64,000 nt of DNA from Peptococcaceae bacterium CEB3 (GTDB lineage Bacteria > Bacillota > Desulfitobacteriia > Desulfitobacteriales > Desulfitobacteriaceae), in NCBI GenBank assembly GCA_001029295.1, contig LDXJ01000052.1, positions 46,912-110,911 of the forward strand. Reading direction: 5' to 3'. Positions 42,701 through 52,490 of the stretch are shown here, piece by piece. A program made the position numbers and the translations under genes. The number at the start of each line of letters is the position of its first letter. Position 1 is the stretch's first letter. The notes under the pieces are model-generated. The model did not search any database, had not been told where the DNA came from, and saw nothing but the letters and a program-made list of their open reading frames with translations.

Positions 42701-45388
42701 TCATTTTCTCATATAGGGCTCCCACGATGACCCAGGCATGATGTAATATATGTCTGTCTTGGTCACTTTCACGTCTTGTGATTGACTGGTTCCGTTTTGG
42801 TAATAGGGTCCGTGAGTCACCCACACCCAATGCGGATGCTTGCCGCCCTCCAGCACATGTTGCTGTAGTGTATACGTCTGAGTCCATGTCGCCGTTAAAT
42901 GGCCTTCCCAGTTATGGTGGATAATCCCTACCGGTGGCCTCCACGTAGGCCATTCCACTCGAAACGTCGTAATGCTGTCGTTAACGGATGTTCCGTTTTC
43001 CTGGGAACCGGATCTCGTGTTGACAGAAAAGCTGGCGGTCTTAGTCGTACAATTCGTCTGATTGCCGGGACCGCCCGTCGCCCACTTCACCGGCTTGCAA
43101 TCGGGATACGTGATCGACCCTCTCAGCGTCGCCGAATCATACCGCCAATCCGAACCGGGCAAGGGCGGGACTTTGATCACGAGATCGGCCAGCATGGTAT
43201 CGCCGTAATAAATGTGCAGCGGATCCCCGGTTTCCACGTTGGGGAAGCCCGCTTTGTCCAGACCGGAATTGTTAAGGTTATTGTCGTGGTAGCTCGACAA
43301 CGTGAGACCGGGAATTTCGCCAACATTGGTATCCGTCGCGTTGACCGTAATGTTGATGGGGCCGGATTGAACACCGGACACAGGTTGCCCCCCCACACAT
43401 AGCTGGGCTGTCGCCTGAATGGTGTATGATGATTGTCCGGCCGGCGGCGAGGGTAATCGCTGGATAGAAACTGTCCCAGAATCCCCATACAGGATGCTAT
43501 ACGTCGCATCCACCTCGGATGGATCGTTTTGAAACGAATAAGGTAAATTAATGGGGTTTGGATTGAGTGGCACCGGGGAAGTCAACGTGACCTTTACCGA
43601 GGTGTTCGAGGAATCGGATGACATCATAGCCCCAAAATATTTCGCCGTGAACGTCACTTGCCCCCCGGCGGCCGTTGTTAGAGTGTTTTGGCTGGATGAT
43701 GTCGATACGGCGGTATCCCCGTTGGAGTCTTTCGCGGCCAAGGTCAAAGACCGTTGCGTGGGTAAATACCACACGATGGCCGGATAGCCGTTCACGTCTC
43801 GGTTTGTCCACGTGCTGATGACCTGGAGCTGACTAGGATCGGGCATTTGCGACATATACGTCGGATCGGCCGCCGTCCCCGAAATGGCGACGTCAGCGTC
43901 CGCCGAGGTGTATCCGGAAACGCTCTGTTGATCCAGGTGATAAAAAGTAGGCTGCAATTTGCTTCCTTGGTTTCCCGAAAGGTCAAGCGGTGTGGCCGAA
44001 TAATATATAACGCCGGTCGAATTGTCCTCAAAACACTGACCAACGTATCGAGTGGGATCCCCGGCAATCAGCCGCGGGTCCAGCGTTTTATAGGTTCCGG
44101 ACGCACCTGGGAACGTGGCCCCAAGCTTTGCCGCCGCATCTTGCATCACACCTGTGGACCCGTTCACGTGGGCGAACGCATTATGCGGCCGACCCGAATT
44201 ACCCGCCCAGGAAACTAAGTCCTCATCTGGGTCTCCATCCACATTTTTCCCATTCATAGGTAAAATTGCAATATTTGATTCCACCGTGCCCCCCACTATG
44301 CCGGCCGGCCAATCGGGAGGCCAAATATTGCGCTTGATCCCGGCGGCGTTCCACCAATACAGAGCACCGGTGTAATCAGTATTGAACACATCCCCGGTGG
44401 TCGGATCGACGGCCACCGGCGACCAGACGGGACCGTTAATGACGCCGAGTCCGATATTGTCATTGTCGATCTGCCCGTACCCGCCGTTGGCATACGGATT
44501 GAACATGATGAGCCGGTTATTGCCGGTGCCATTGATATCGGCCACCCCAAACCAGGCGTCGGCATCCGATCCGGACGGTGTGCCGGGGTCCCAGGACGGT
44601 GTGGACGTGATGGCGTCGCCCGAACAGGCATTGCCGGAATAGGGGCAAGCGCCGAGGGCATTGGGACCACCGTGGGCCTGATCTGATTGACGCATGTTAA
44701 ATGCAAGCGCGATATCCGTATTTACGTTCGCACACACGAAGCCGCCTTCGTAGTCGCCAATCATGACATATTTTGAATCCGGTGTGAAAAGCGGAGACGC
44801 TGTAACGGCGGAGGGAACTGTGGTAATTTTTGCCCTTTGTAACGACGACTTGGGAACTTGTGCCATCCCGTTTAACGGCCACCAAAAGAGGTAATTGCCT
44901 AGACCCAACGCCATCCACTTGCCATCGGGGGAAATTGAGAGGCCCTCGGGCGCCTGAATGTTGGAACCGCTCCCGTATTCGGTCGGGTCCAGGTTTAACA
45001 CGCAGTTCGTTCCCGCCGTCAGCTTGACCGGACCGCCGCCCGGCTTAATCAATCCCGGCTGGAGTGTGTACGCCCATATGTTCGCGTTTCCATTTAGATC
45101 ATACGTGACCTGGTACACGGTGTTGTTTGCCTTGTCATATACCGGATCCACCATTGCCATTTGGCCGGTGGGTATTTCGAAGTCATAAATGTAATCCAGC
45201 CCCACATAGCTTAAAAAGTTTGGATTTGTCCATGGGTCTCCGGGGGACGATGAAATCGAACTGGCTGTCCGCTGATAGTTCCAATCCCAGGTAAGCAGGT
45301 TGGAATTATCGGGAATATTCGCCGCCTGGGCTAACGAGGGGGACAACAGGACGAGCAAAGAAATAAAAATTATAAACAGTTTTTTCAT
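42701..45388 (-). CDS. Large secreted beta-propeller-like protein
   Basis: 895 aa. Signal peptide to about residue 23 (LLVLLSPSLAQAA). Residues about 60-550 show repeated WD/PQQ-like strands such as GLSISPDGKWMALGLG, LFTPDSKYVMIGDYEGGF and PVAVDPTTGDVFNTDYTG, a beta-propeller pattern. The C-terminal 300 residues look like Ig-type modules. No anchor motif. Likely an extracellular adhesin or pilus-associated protein of the element. Confidence 0.6.
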   Translation of the reverse strand: MKKLFIIFISLLVLLSPSLAQAANIPDNSNLLTWDWNYQRTASSISSSPGDPWTNPNFLSYVGLDYIYDFEIPTGQMAMVDPVYDKANNTVYQVTYDLNGNANIWAYTLQPGLIKPGGGPVKLTAGTNCVLNLDPTEYGSGSNIQAPEGLSISPDGKWMALGLGNYLFWWPLNGMAQVPKSSLQRAKITTVPSAVTASPLFTPDSKYVMIGDYEGGFVCANVNTDIALAFNMRQSDQAHGGPNALGACPYSGNACSGDAITSTPSWDPGTPSGSDADAWFGVADINGTGNNRLIMFNPYANGGYGQIDNDNIGLGVINGPVWSPVAVDPTTGDVFNTDYTGALYWWNAAGIKRNIWPPDWPAGIVGGTVESNIAILPMNGKNVDGDPDEDLVSWAGNSGRPHNAFAHVNGSTGVMQDAAAKLGATFPGASGTYKTLDPRLIAGDPTRYVGQCFEDNSTGVIYYSATPLDLSGNQGSKLQPTFYHLDQQSVSGYTSADADVAISGTAADPTYMSQMPDPSQLQVISTWTNRDVNGYPAIVWYLPTQRSLTLAAKDSNGDTAVSTSSSQNTLTTAAGGQVTFTAKYFGAMMSSDSSNTSVKVTLTSPVPLNPNPINLPYSFQNDPSEVDATYSILYGDSGTVSIQRLPSPPAGQSSYTIQATAQLCVGGQPVSGVQSGPINITVNATDTNVGEIPGLTLSSYHDNNLNNSGLDKAGFPNVETGDPLHIYYGDTMLADLVIKVPPLPGSDWRYDSATLRGSITYPDCKPVKWATGGPGNQTNCTTKTASFSVNTRSGSQENGTSVNDSITTFRVEWPTWRPPVGIIHHNWEGHLTATWTQTYTLQQHVLEGGKHPHWVWVTHGPYYQNGTSQSQDVKVTKTDIYYIMPGSSWEPYMRK

Positions 45389-45463
45389 GGCAGCCACCCT
45401 TTATTATCAAATTTTATCAATAGACGGTCCTCTTAAAGCCGCCCTGAGTTAGGCGGCTTAAGA

Positions 45464-46378
45464 TCAGCCCTGTCTTGCCAAGTTCCTCTTCCTCAGCCAA
45501 ACCAAACCCAACAAAGCTACGAGCAAGACCGCAAGTCCGGCAATAGCCCATAGTTCATACGTCCGGACTTTTTTGTGTTGAGCCTCAGCCTTTGCCCGAG
45601 CTACGTTTTGAGCTTTGACTTTAGCTGCATTGGCATTGTATAAGGCAATGTCTTTGCTCGTTTGAGAGTCGGGGTTGGTGGCCGGGGACAAATCCCCTTT
45701 GGCCGGCGGCTTGGGAAGTGTGACCTTCGCTGGTGTGGAGTCAGTGACCGTCGTTGTCTCAGCCGGAGTCGTTGTTTGAGTTTGAATTTGGGGTTGAGTC
45801 GGTGCCGTTGGAGTCGTTTTGGTTTGAACTTTTGCCGGTGCCGAGGTCGATGTGGTATCTATCGGCCCCCCGGCATGTAGTTCAGCCATCGTAATCCCAT
45901 TCGCGGCAAGCAATTGGGCGATTTGGGGCGTGACCTCGGCATACGAAACATAGGTTTTGTTCGGATCATATCCCGGAGCACTGTTCCCAATGGGAGTCCA
46001 AACGAATTTCCACTGCAACGGGAGCGACTTCCCACCCCCGTGGTCATAGGCGTATTTGATCCAGGCGATGGAATTTGGCTCGGTCATAGCGGGGTTAGAG
46101 GAAATCTGTTTGAACTCGGCGGCGGTTGCAGGGCTATATTCATCGCCCGTGTGAATGGCCTTTTCCTCCCGTGAAGTCATTAAAAAAGCAAAATTCCCGG
46201 CCGGTGGAATCCACGTCCATCCCGAAATCACCGGGGGCCAGGTGGTGTTCGGCCAATTCATATCCGCTCCCCCTTTGTATACACCCGCCATCGCTCTCGT
46301 CGGTACCAACGTCATGGCCATGACCAAGACCAGCGACAACGCCAGCATGGCCTTTTTAATGGTTTTAATCTTCAACAT
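45464..46378 (-). CDS. Surface protein paralogue 1 (signal peptide, Pro/Thr linker, C-terminal anchor)
   Basis: 304 aa. Signal peptide ending TRAMA, a globular domain with WPPVISGWTWIPPAGNFAFL and AWIKYAYDHGGGK, a long Thr/Pro/Gln linker and a C-terminal helix LWAIAGLAVLLVALLGLVWL with basic tail. Paralogues at 51014 and 53102 share the same domains and long stretches of near-identical DNA. Probably displayed on the cell surface. GAGGTG lies upstream. Confidence 0.7.
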   Translation of the reverse strand: MLKIKTIKKAMLALSLVLVMAMTLVPTRAMAGVYKGGADMNWPNTTWPPVISGWTWIPPAGNFAFLMTSREEKAIHTGDEYSPATAAEFKQISSNPAMTEPNSIAWIKYAYDHGGGKSLPLQWKFVWTPIGNSAPGYDPNKTYVSYAEVTPQIAQLLAANGITMAELHAGGPIDTTSTSAPAKVQTKTTPTAPTQPQIQTQTTTPAETTTVTDSTPAKVTLPKPPAKGDLSPATNPDSQTSKDIALYNANAAKVKAQNVARAKAEAQHKKVRTYELWAIAGLAVLLVALLGLVWLRKRNLARQG

Positions 46379-46498
46379 TTTCGTTCACCTCTTCCTCTTT
46401 CTCGATTTTTTGGATTAATTTTTCCAGTTCTTTCCAAAGATCATTCCGAATGACCCAACGGTCCTGGGATGGGGATGGGGCCTTTTTTCTTCGCTCAT
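46365..46498 (-). pseudogene. Small frameshifted gene between HTH and surface protein
   Basis: ATG 46498 follows GGAGGGG and reads MSEEKR, then the frame breaks at A6. In the next frame SQDRWVIRNDLWKELEKLIQ runs to a stop overlapping the surface-protein start. One extra A would give a 44-aa protein. Either decay, read error or a slip site. Confidence 0.4.
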
Positions 46499-46499
46499 C

Positions 46500-46712
46500 T
46501 TATTTCCCCTCCACGATTTTTTTGAGTTCTTCTTTCCGGATCCGAATTTGTTTGGTGCCTAGCCGAAAGGCCGGAACGTCGCCGTTTCGGGCCCATGCGA
46601 CCATGGTCGCACGGCAAACGTTCATGATGCTTGCCGCCTCTACACTGGTCAAACATGCCGGAAGACTGTCCCAGTCTATGTCCCTTGCCGCTTTTTTTGT
46701 GTCTTTGTTCAT
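46500..46712 (-). CDS. HTH_17/excisionase-like regulator A
   Basis: 70 aa. LTSVEAASIMNVCRATMVAW and AFRLGTKQIRIRKEEL are the HTH_17 fold. It stands upstream of surface protein 1 in the same way that HTH genes stand upstream of paralogues 2 and 3. Confidence 0.65.
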   Translation of the reverse strand: MNKDTKKAARDIDWDSLPACLTSVEAASIMNVCRATMVAWARNGDVPAFRLGTKQIRIRKEELKKIVEGK

Positions 46713-46819
46713 ATTTTCACACCTCTCCTTGTACTCCCGCTTTTTCCCATTGTAGCATTTTTTTGATTAAAGATCAAGATATTTTAGCATTTTTGTTCAA
46801 ATATTATTTCTTGTGGTCA

Positions 46820-47340
46820 AGCTGTGGTCAAGCCGTGGACGGAAAATTTGAAAACCCGTCCACGGGGGGGAACCCTGGAACCCGCGTGGTGACTGGGTTT
46901 CAGGGTTTTTTCCCTTGGGCAGGTCTTAAAACCCGTCCACGGCTTGACCACGTATATTTACCAATATCTGGATTCTTCGATCCTTGGAACCCGCATGGTT
47001 ACTGGGTTTTCACATGTTGTTTTTTTAGAGGGATCCCGAGATCTCTCTAAATGGACGGATATTCGCAAAAAGTATATACGCCGTGTGGGAAAAGTTTTTT
47101 TAAATGTCGCAATACTGACCACAAAAAAAAATAATAATTCCCCATATGAGATCATGTTTTGGGGAATTTTCTGTCCGTTCGGGTTTCGGAACATTTTTAG
47201 GCATTGTTTGTTCTCATTTGTTAGTGTCTAAATGCATATGAGTTATGTTTTCACTCATTTAATCGTGGACAGGAAACCCGAAAAACCCGTCCACTGCCCG
47301 TCCACGCCCGTCCACTGCCCGTCCACTGCTCGTCCACTAA
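46820..47340. other. Repeat-rich gene-free region, candidate replication origin
   Basis: About 650 bases (46713-47360) hold no gene. Perfect 19-base inverted repeat GTGGTCAAGCCGTGGACGG at 46824-46842 and its complement at 46933-46951. Direct repeat GGAACCCGCGTGGTGACTGG at 46877 recurs with two changes at 46986. Five CGTCCAC units start at 47288, 47299, 47309, 47320 and 47331, a 10-11 base helical period, with more copies at 46857 and 46934 and inverted at 46835. AT-rich DNA lies between. This is the layout of iterons; the primase-helicase gene is adjacent. Confidence 0.55.
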
Positions 47341-47352
47341 GGGGCAAAAAAC

Positions 47353-47376
47353 AAGCCCTGCTAAACCGCAGGGCTT
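47353..47376 (-). terminator. Terminator overlapping the primase-helicase stop
   Basis: AAGCCCTGC and GCAGGGCTT (9 bp, 6-base loop), followed on the minus strand by GTTTTTTG. The stem includes the gene's stop codon. Confidence 0.7.
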
Positions 47377-50148
47377 AAAAAGGCGAAACCTGCGGAAATA
47401 AACTCCCGCTTAATCCATAATACGTGGTGCCTCGCGTTGCCAATTTGTTTCCTTTTCGTGAATATTTCTCTTCCGTTATCCACTTCCGTAACCGCCAAGA
47501 TGCCCATGTCCCCTAAATCCTTCCATAAGGTTCGGGGCGGGACACCTATCGTACTGTGTTTGGGGGCCAAAAATTTTTCAACTTCTCCATAAATTGTTTC
47601 GGGAAGTAAATATACGTAATCTTGATCAGCCCAACCGCCTAGGTTTTCTTGTTTGGATGGGGGCCCGATCATTTCAGTCGAACAAATCCCGACTTTCCCA
47701 CTAGAAAGCAATTCATTAACGATGTTTAGAAATTTCCCCGCAGGTTTTTCATTTGACGTAAACACTATTTGTTTTTCCCCGACGGTGGTTATGGCTTGTT
47801 TGCCCTCGGCCGACAATGCCTCTGCTTCTTTTTCGTCTATCGCTCCGACATGCACCGCAAATTCCGCAAAAATTGTTAAGCCGTAATTTAACCAAATTAC
47901 CTCATCGCTTACCCTTGTATGCCCCTCTATTTGTACTTCTTGCATTTTATGTGGAAATTCTTGCTCAAAACGACATTTTAATGTCTCATAATTTTTTATC
48001 ACGTAGCGGATATATGCTGTCATGGCTAGTCTGAGTCGCTCTGTGTTCGCTTGCGCAAAAGTAAGTCTTTTTAAATCAACCTCATCTTTCCGTAATTCGA
48101 TCCCCATTACCCTTCCGACAGTGCTTTCTCCCCCTTCTATCATACTTTCCGCCGTAATGATACCCATCCCTCGTGGAATGTAAGTAGTGCGCGCGGTCGA
48201 ATCTGGGTTTAAACGTCCTCGACCGACACGATCTCCGTACCCTCTTATTATTCGCTCTGCCGTTTTCCTCATTTTCTCAGCTTCAAGGGGGTTCGATTTC
48301 GGTGCAAAGTCGTCGATCAAGAGCAAAGTATCCTTTGCTTGGTATTCCTTTCGCTCCAGATCATTGGCTGTGTCTAAGAATCCCGCGGGTGGCTTTTTCC
48401 CCGTAAATTTTCCAAAATGGTTTAAGAAGAGTGCGACCAGTGTTGATTTTCTTGATCCTGTCGGGCCGGAATACCCATTCCGTAAACGCTGGCTCGTATC
48501 CGGCTTCCTCGAAAATTGAATCTAAAACCGATAAATAGACGGCGGCAAAAATAGGGTACGTTATATTTTTTGGCGCAATTTCCAGTAAGCTGACAGATGC
48601 TTTTACCGCTTCCTTGATTGATTCTAGATCAGGGATCTCCCCCGAAAGCGCATAACGTTTGAGACCTCTTTCTAGATTTGTTCGGACGCCCTCTTTGACT
48701 CCATCAGCCGAGATAACGTCTTGACTAGTGACGTAAACTCTTTCGCAGCCCTCTATGATTTCAAACCCCGTGTGGTTTTTTTCCACGATTTCGGGTGATC
48801 CTATGCTGACCAAGTTAATTAGCGCCCGAATAGTGTCCATGGTTCCTTTCCCTGCTCCGACCCAAGTACGAGACCCCCACTTTTCCCGTACCCAATCAAG
48901 TGTCCCAAATTTTTCGGCCATAACCTCTATCCGGGGCAATGGGTTTAGATCGGCATATCCGGCCATGAAATATTTTCTCTTGGTCCCTGTAACGGACTCA
49001 AATACAACCTGTTCTGTTACCCAGCACATAAAATTGGCTATATCCTCGGGGATTTCTTCTCCGGTTTTCTTGTTTAAGTGAATTAGATATACATGGCCGT
49101 TTTGCCCTGAAAATACTATATTGCCCATTGTATCATTAATTCGTTTTTGGGCTAAAGCCAATTTTGGGTCGATTTCTTGGCTTGAGAAAGCACAATCTCG
49201 TATACTCCCCCGGTAATGTTGAACAACAATAGATAGTGCCTTTTGAATAGTTCTCTCGCGGTAATCTTCCCGTTCTTCCCATTTTGGGCGGACCAACGAG
49301 CTTTGGCGGAAAATGCGATCTATTTGCGCACTGTCCACGGTGTAAAAGGCTATTTTTAGGCACAAAACTAGGTCAGCTCGGCTGTCATCATAAGCATAAT
49401 GGGATATATCCCCCGCAAAGAGGTCGCCAAATAAAGGGCTGCGCTCCCTCATCCCTAGGTCAATGATCTTTTGGTCCTCAAGCATCACCGGAATGGATTC
49501 CGTGTTCGACTCCGACATAAGCCGGTTTTCTTTTTGTCGTTTCGTTTCATCACCGTAGGGAAAAATCAGGTTTTCAACTTGTTCAATGATCTCTTGGTCA
49601 TCGTTGATAGTTTGACTTTGAGTCCCGAACAACCATCCTGTCATAATTATAAATCTGTTTTTGGCATAAAACTCATAAGGCTGCCCAGCATCAGTTTTAC
49701 ACCTTTTGTATTGCTTTTCACCACTAAAAAATAAATGTAAACCCGTACCTGATTGGCTGATCTCTGTATAGGTATTCGCTATTTGCACAATTGTCTGGAC
49801 ATCTTCTGAAATGATTTCTCCATTTTCGTCTAAACAATGATCAATGTCTAAAACAATGTACCCGCTTTCTGCTGTCAGGGCAAACGCAATGCCATCGAAC
49901 CCCCTCTGGGGAAAGGTGTTCGCCAAATAATACACGCGCTGCGCAAAACCTTTCCAAGTGGTAGGATCATTGATTTTAGCTTTTTTCCCTGCAGAAGAAT
50001 AAGGAACTTTGGTCGTTTCCCCATCGCGAGTTCCTTTTTTCCAAAAAACCCACTGCGGGAGGGCTTTCAGTTCATCAGGGATATTTTCGTATTTCCCATA
50101 TGGACTATTGACACTTTCGCTTTCATTTGGTATTATTTCATTAGGCAT
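47361..50148 (-). CDS. Primase-helicase (PrimPol + P-loop ATPase), frameshifted
   Basis: Two frames make one protein of about 929 aa. The first (50148-48361) has a primase/polymerase-like head: LPQWVFWKK...KVPYSSAGKKA, GFDGIAFAL, YIVLDIDHC and SGTGLHLFF. The second frame starts at about 48505 with the P-loop GYSGPTGSRKSTLVALFLNH near residue 557, then DTLLLIDDFAP (Walker B), and ends at 47361. A single base change near 48,490-48,510 separates them. Role: replication initiation of the element. If the shift is real, the helicase part is lost. Confidence 0.78.
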
Positions 50149-50251
50149 AGTAATATATTTCCTTCCTGTAAAGGCCCGAGCTGTCCAAGCATGGGGCCTT
50201 TTATTTGATATTTTATTTTCCCCTTTTTAAGACGTCACCCCCGCACATCCG

Positions 50252-50563
50252 CTAATTAGATGATGGGGGTTTTGTGATTAAATTATTTGTTTTTTTTGGA
50301 ACAGTGCCCGGAATGTGTCGTATGGGTGGTATTTCTAAGTTCTCTCTGGAAGATGTTTCCATAAAATCCCTAAGCGTATCCCGGGGAATGCGGAGAGTTC
50401 GCCCGTGACGAATATGCGGAATTTCTTTTTTTGCGCACATATTTCTAACGAAAATAACAGAACAACGCAATATGCTTGCAACCTCCCGCGTGTCTAAAAC
50501 AATAGGAAGTTTGTCCCAGTTAGTTTCCCCTTTCTTTTTTGCCCTCCATAATCCTGTGCTCAT
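50252..50563 (-). CDS. HTH_17-type regulator B
   Basis: 103 aa from the ATG after GAGGG. LDTREVASILRCSVIFVRNM then HIRHGRTLRIPRDTL is the HTH_17 pattern; WDKLPIVLD matches the WDKLP found in the other HTH copies here. Upstream of the primase gene. Confidence 0.65.
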   Translation of the reverse strand: MSTGLWRAKKKGETNWDKLPIVLDTREVASILRCSVIFVRNMCAKKEIPHIRHGRTLRIPRDTLRDFMETSSRENLEIPPIRHIPGTVPKKTNNLITKPPSSN

Positions 50564-50689
50564 GTTTCTGCCCTCTTTTCTCATCTTTATTTGATATTCA
50601 ATCATATTATATCATGACTTGGTATTAACAGAAAGCCCTATACGAAGAAGATCTTGCATAGCCGCTTCATTTTAGGGTATAATATGGGC

Positions 50690-50822
50690 AAGAGAAAACG
50701 CGAGATACTGCGAATATCCCGCGTTCCCCCGGTACAACGAAACCGCGAATTAGGCGGCCTATAGGTGGACTAAGAAAGCGAAAGTAGCCTCCTTGTCAAG
50801 CGGATGGGCTACTTTCGTTTTT
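50690..50822 (+). ncRNA. Antisense RNA, type I antitoxin
   Basis: Promoter TTGCAT (50654-50659), 18-base spacer, TATAAT (50678-50683). Terminator stem CGAAAGTAGCC/GGCTACTTTCG (50779-50789 and 50807-50817), then T5. The RNA of about 130 nt overlaps the 3' end of the toxin gene on the other strand, as in Bacillus TxpA/RatA-type pairs. Confidence 0.75.
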
Positions 50823-50904
50823 CCATGTCTTTAGCAAATCTGAGCATGGACAAGACCAACGCCGCAAACGATATTACGAGCGTTAGCAATTTGTATACAC
50901 TCAT
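50809..50904 (-). CDS. Type I toxin, holin-like membrane peptide
   Basis: 31 aa: MSVYKLLTLVISFAALVLSM followed by a basic tail ending KRK. One membrane helix with charged tail is the hallmark of TxpA/BsrG-type toxins, which damage the membrane. GGGGGTG ribosome site at 8 bases; promoter -10 TATAAT at 51008-51013 on the minus strand gives a long leader. Confidence 0.75.
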   Translation of the reverse strand: MSVYKLLTLVISFAALVLSMLRFAKDMEKRK

Positions 50905-51013
50905 TGCCCGGCACCCCCTTGTCCTCCTAAGTTACCTCGGAAGATAAGGAGCGCTATCCGGGGAGGAAAAGCCGCCCACCCTGCACCTATTCCCTTGTAC
51001 CGGAGCAATTATA

Positions 51014-51958
51014 TCACGGGCGGACACTATTCGCCAAGTTCCGCTTTCTCACCCAAAGCAACCCCAACAAAGCTACGAGCAAGACCGCAAGTCCGGCAAT
51101 AGCCCATAGTTCATACGTCCGGACTTTTTTGTGTTGAGCCTCAGCCTTTGTCCGAGCTACGTTTTGAGCTTTGACTTTAGCTGCATTGGCATTGTACAAG
51201 GCAATGTCTTTGCTGGTTTGCGAGTCAGGATTGGCGGCCGGGGATAAATTCCCTTTGGCTGGAGGTTTGGGAAGCGTGGGATGGGTGGTTACGGTTGAAT
51301 CAGCGACCGTCGTTGTCTCAGCCGGAGTCGTTGTTTGAGTTTGAATTTGGGGTTGAGTCGGTGCCGTTGGAGTCGTTTTGGTTTGAACTTTTGCCGGTGC
51401 CGAGGCTGGTGCCGGGGTTGAAAGAGGTTCGCCAGCTCGCAACTCGGCCAACGTTAAACCGTTGGCGGCCAAAAGTTGGGCGATCTGGGGAGTAACGGTG
51501 GCATAGCCCACTTTCGGATGATTCGGATCGTACCCTGGAAGTGATCCTGATCCTGCCGGAGCCCAGTAAAATTTCCAAGAAAACGGAAGCGTTTTTCCAC
51601 CACCATGGTCATAGGCGTATTTAATCCACGCTATGGAGTTTGGCTCGGTCATGGCGGGGTTAGAGGAAATCTGTTTAAACTCGGCGGCGGTTGCAGGGCT
51701 ATATTCGTCACCCGTATGAATAGCCTTTTCCTGCCGTGAAGTCATTAAAAAAGCAAAATTACCAGCCGGTGGCACCCACGTCCATCCCGAAATCACCGGG
51801 GGCCAGGTTACTCCACCCCACGCCGAGGTCACAGTGCCATCGGGGGCGACACCCTCGGACAACCCTGCTGCCGTCGCTCTCGTCGGTACCAACGTCATTG
51901 CCATGGCCATGACCATTGCCAGGGCGAGCATGGCCTTTTTGATAGTGTTAGGCTTCAT
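51014..51958 (-). CDS. Surface protein paralogue 2
   Basis: 314 aa. Same plan as paralogue 1: signal peptide (ends TRATAA), WPPVISGWTWVPPAGNFAFL domain, variable middle (PLPGYDPNHPKVGYATV), Thr/Pro linker and C-terminal helix. DNA is nearly identical to paralogue 1 in the linker and anchor and to paralogue 3 at the start. The start overlaps the HTH stop by 11 bases. Confidence 0.7.
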   Translation of the reverse strand: MKPNTIKKAMLALAMVMAMAMTLVPTRATAAGLSEGVAPDGTVTSAWGGVTWPPVISGWTWVPPAGNFAFLMTSRQEKAIHTGDEYSPATAAEFKQISSNPAMTEPNSIAWIKYAYDHGGGKTLPFSWKFYWAPAGSGSLPGYDPNHPKVGYATVTPQIAQLLAANGLTLAELRAGEPLSTPAPASAPAKVQTKTTPTAPTQPQIQTQTTTPAETTTVADSTVTTHPTLPKPPAKGNLSPAANPDSQTSKDIALYNANAAKVKAQNVARTKAEAQHKKVRTYELWAIAGLAVLLVALLGLLWVRKRNLANSVRP

Positions 51959-52166
51959 TGTTTTTCCCTCCCTCTTTGTGTGTATTTTTCTCTACCAATT
52001 GCCGGAAATCCTCCTTGGGAATCCGTAACAGCCGGTTATCGACTTGAAAATAGGGAACTTTTCCGTCTTTGCACGCAAGGTACATTTCGCTGTAACAGCA
52101 ATTCAGGATGCTGGCCGCTTGCCTGATTGTGAGATACACCGGCAATTTGTCCCAGGAGAATTCACC
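51927..52166. repeat. 240-bp direct repeat, copy 1
   Basis: Identical by eye, without gaps, to 53979-54218 (offset 2052). It spans the first codons of the surface protein and most of the HTH gene. A recent duplication or gene conversion. Confidence 0.85.
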
Positions 52167-52208
52167 GCGTTTGCACCGACGGGTGCGTTGTACGTTTGCT
52201 TCGAGCAT
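51948..52208 (-). CDS. HTH_17 regulator of surface cassette 2
   Basis: 86 aa. WDKLPVYLTIRQAASILNCC then VPYFQVDNRLLRIPKEDF. Identical to the copy at 54000 except for the first about 15 residues, where the two diverge. GGAGTGATG ribosome site. Overlaps the surface-protein gene, so expression is coupled. Confidence 0.7.
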   Translation of the reverse strand: MLEANVQRTRRCKRGEFSWDKLPVYLTIRQAASILNCCYSEMYLACKDGKVPYFQVDNRLLRIPKEDFRQLVEKNTHKEGGKNNEA

Positions 52209-52490
52209 AATATCATCACTCCTTATCTGATATTATATTAACTCTTATTAAAATATTATTCAAGCAACGAAAATGTCGGGAATAGGCCGTTTACCAGAAA
52301 TATCCTTCGTTTGTTTGGAATTACTCTTATTATCTCATTCTCGCTCTTTATTTGGTGAGAATGAGTCTAAATACCTTTTGTCGGATATTTTCTAGTCCCC
52401 TGCTTTAGAGTATGTTTTTGACTCCAAACGAATACATTATGTACATAACGTACAAAACGAGTTATAATTAGGGGGCAAGGGGTGATGATT

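Noticed and set aside
43177..44706. Several long plus- and minus-strand frames inside the propeller gene
   Set aside because: They are high-GC shadows of the 42701-45388 gene with no start signals.
47283..47340. Short regularly spaced repeats that could suggest a CRISPR array
   Set aside because: Units are 10-11 bases with no spacers and there are no cas genes; they fit iterons.
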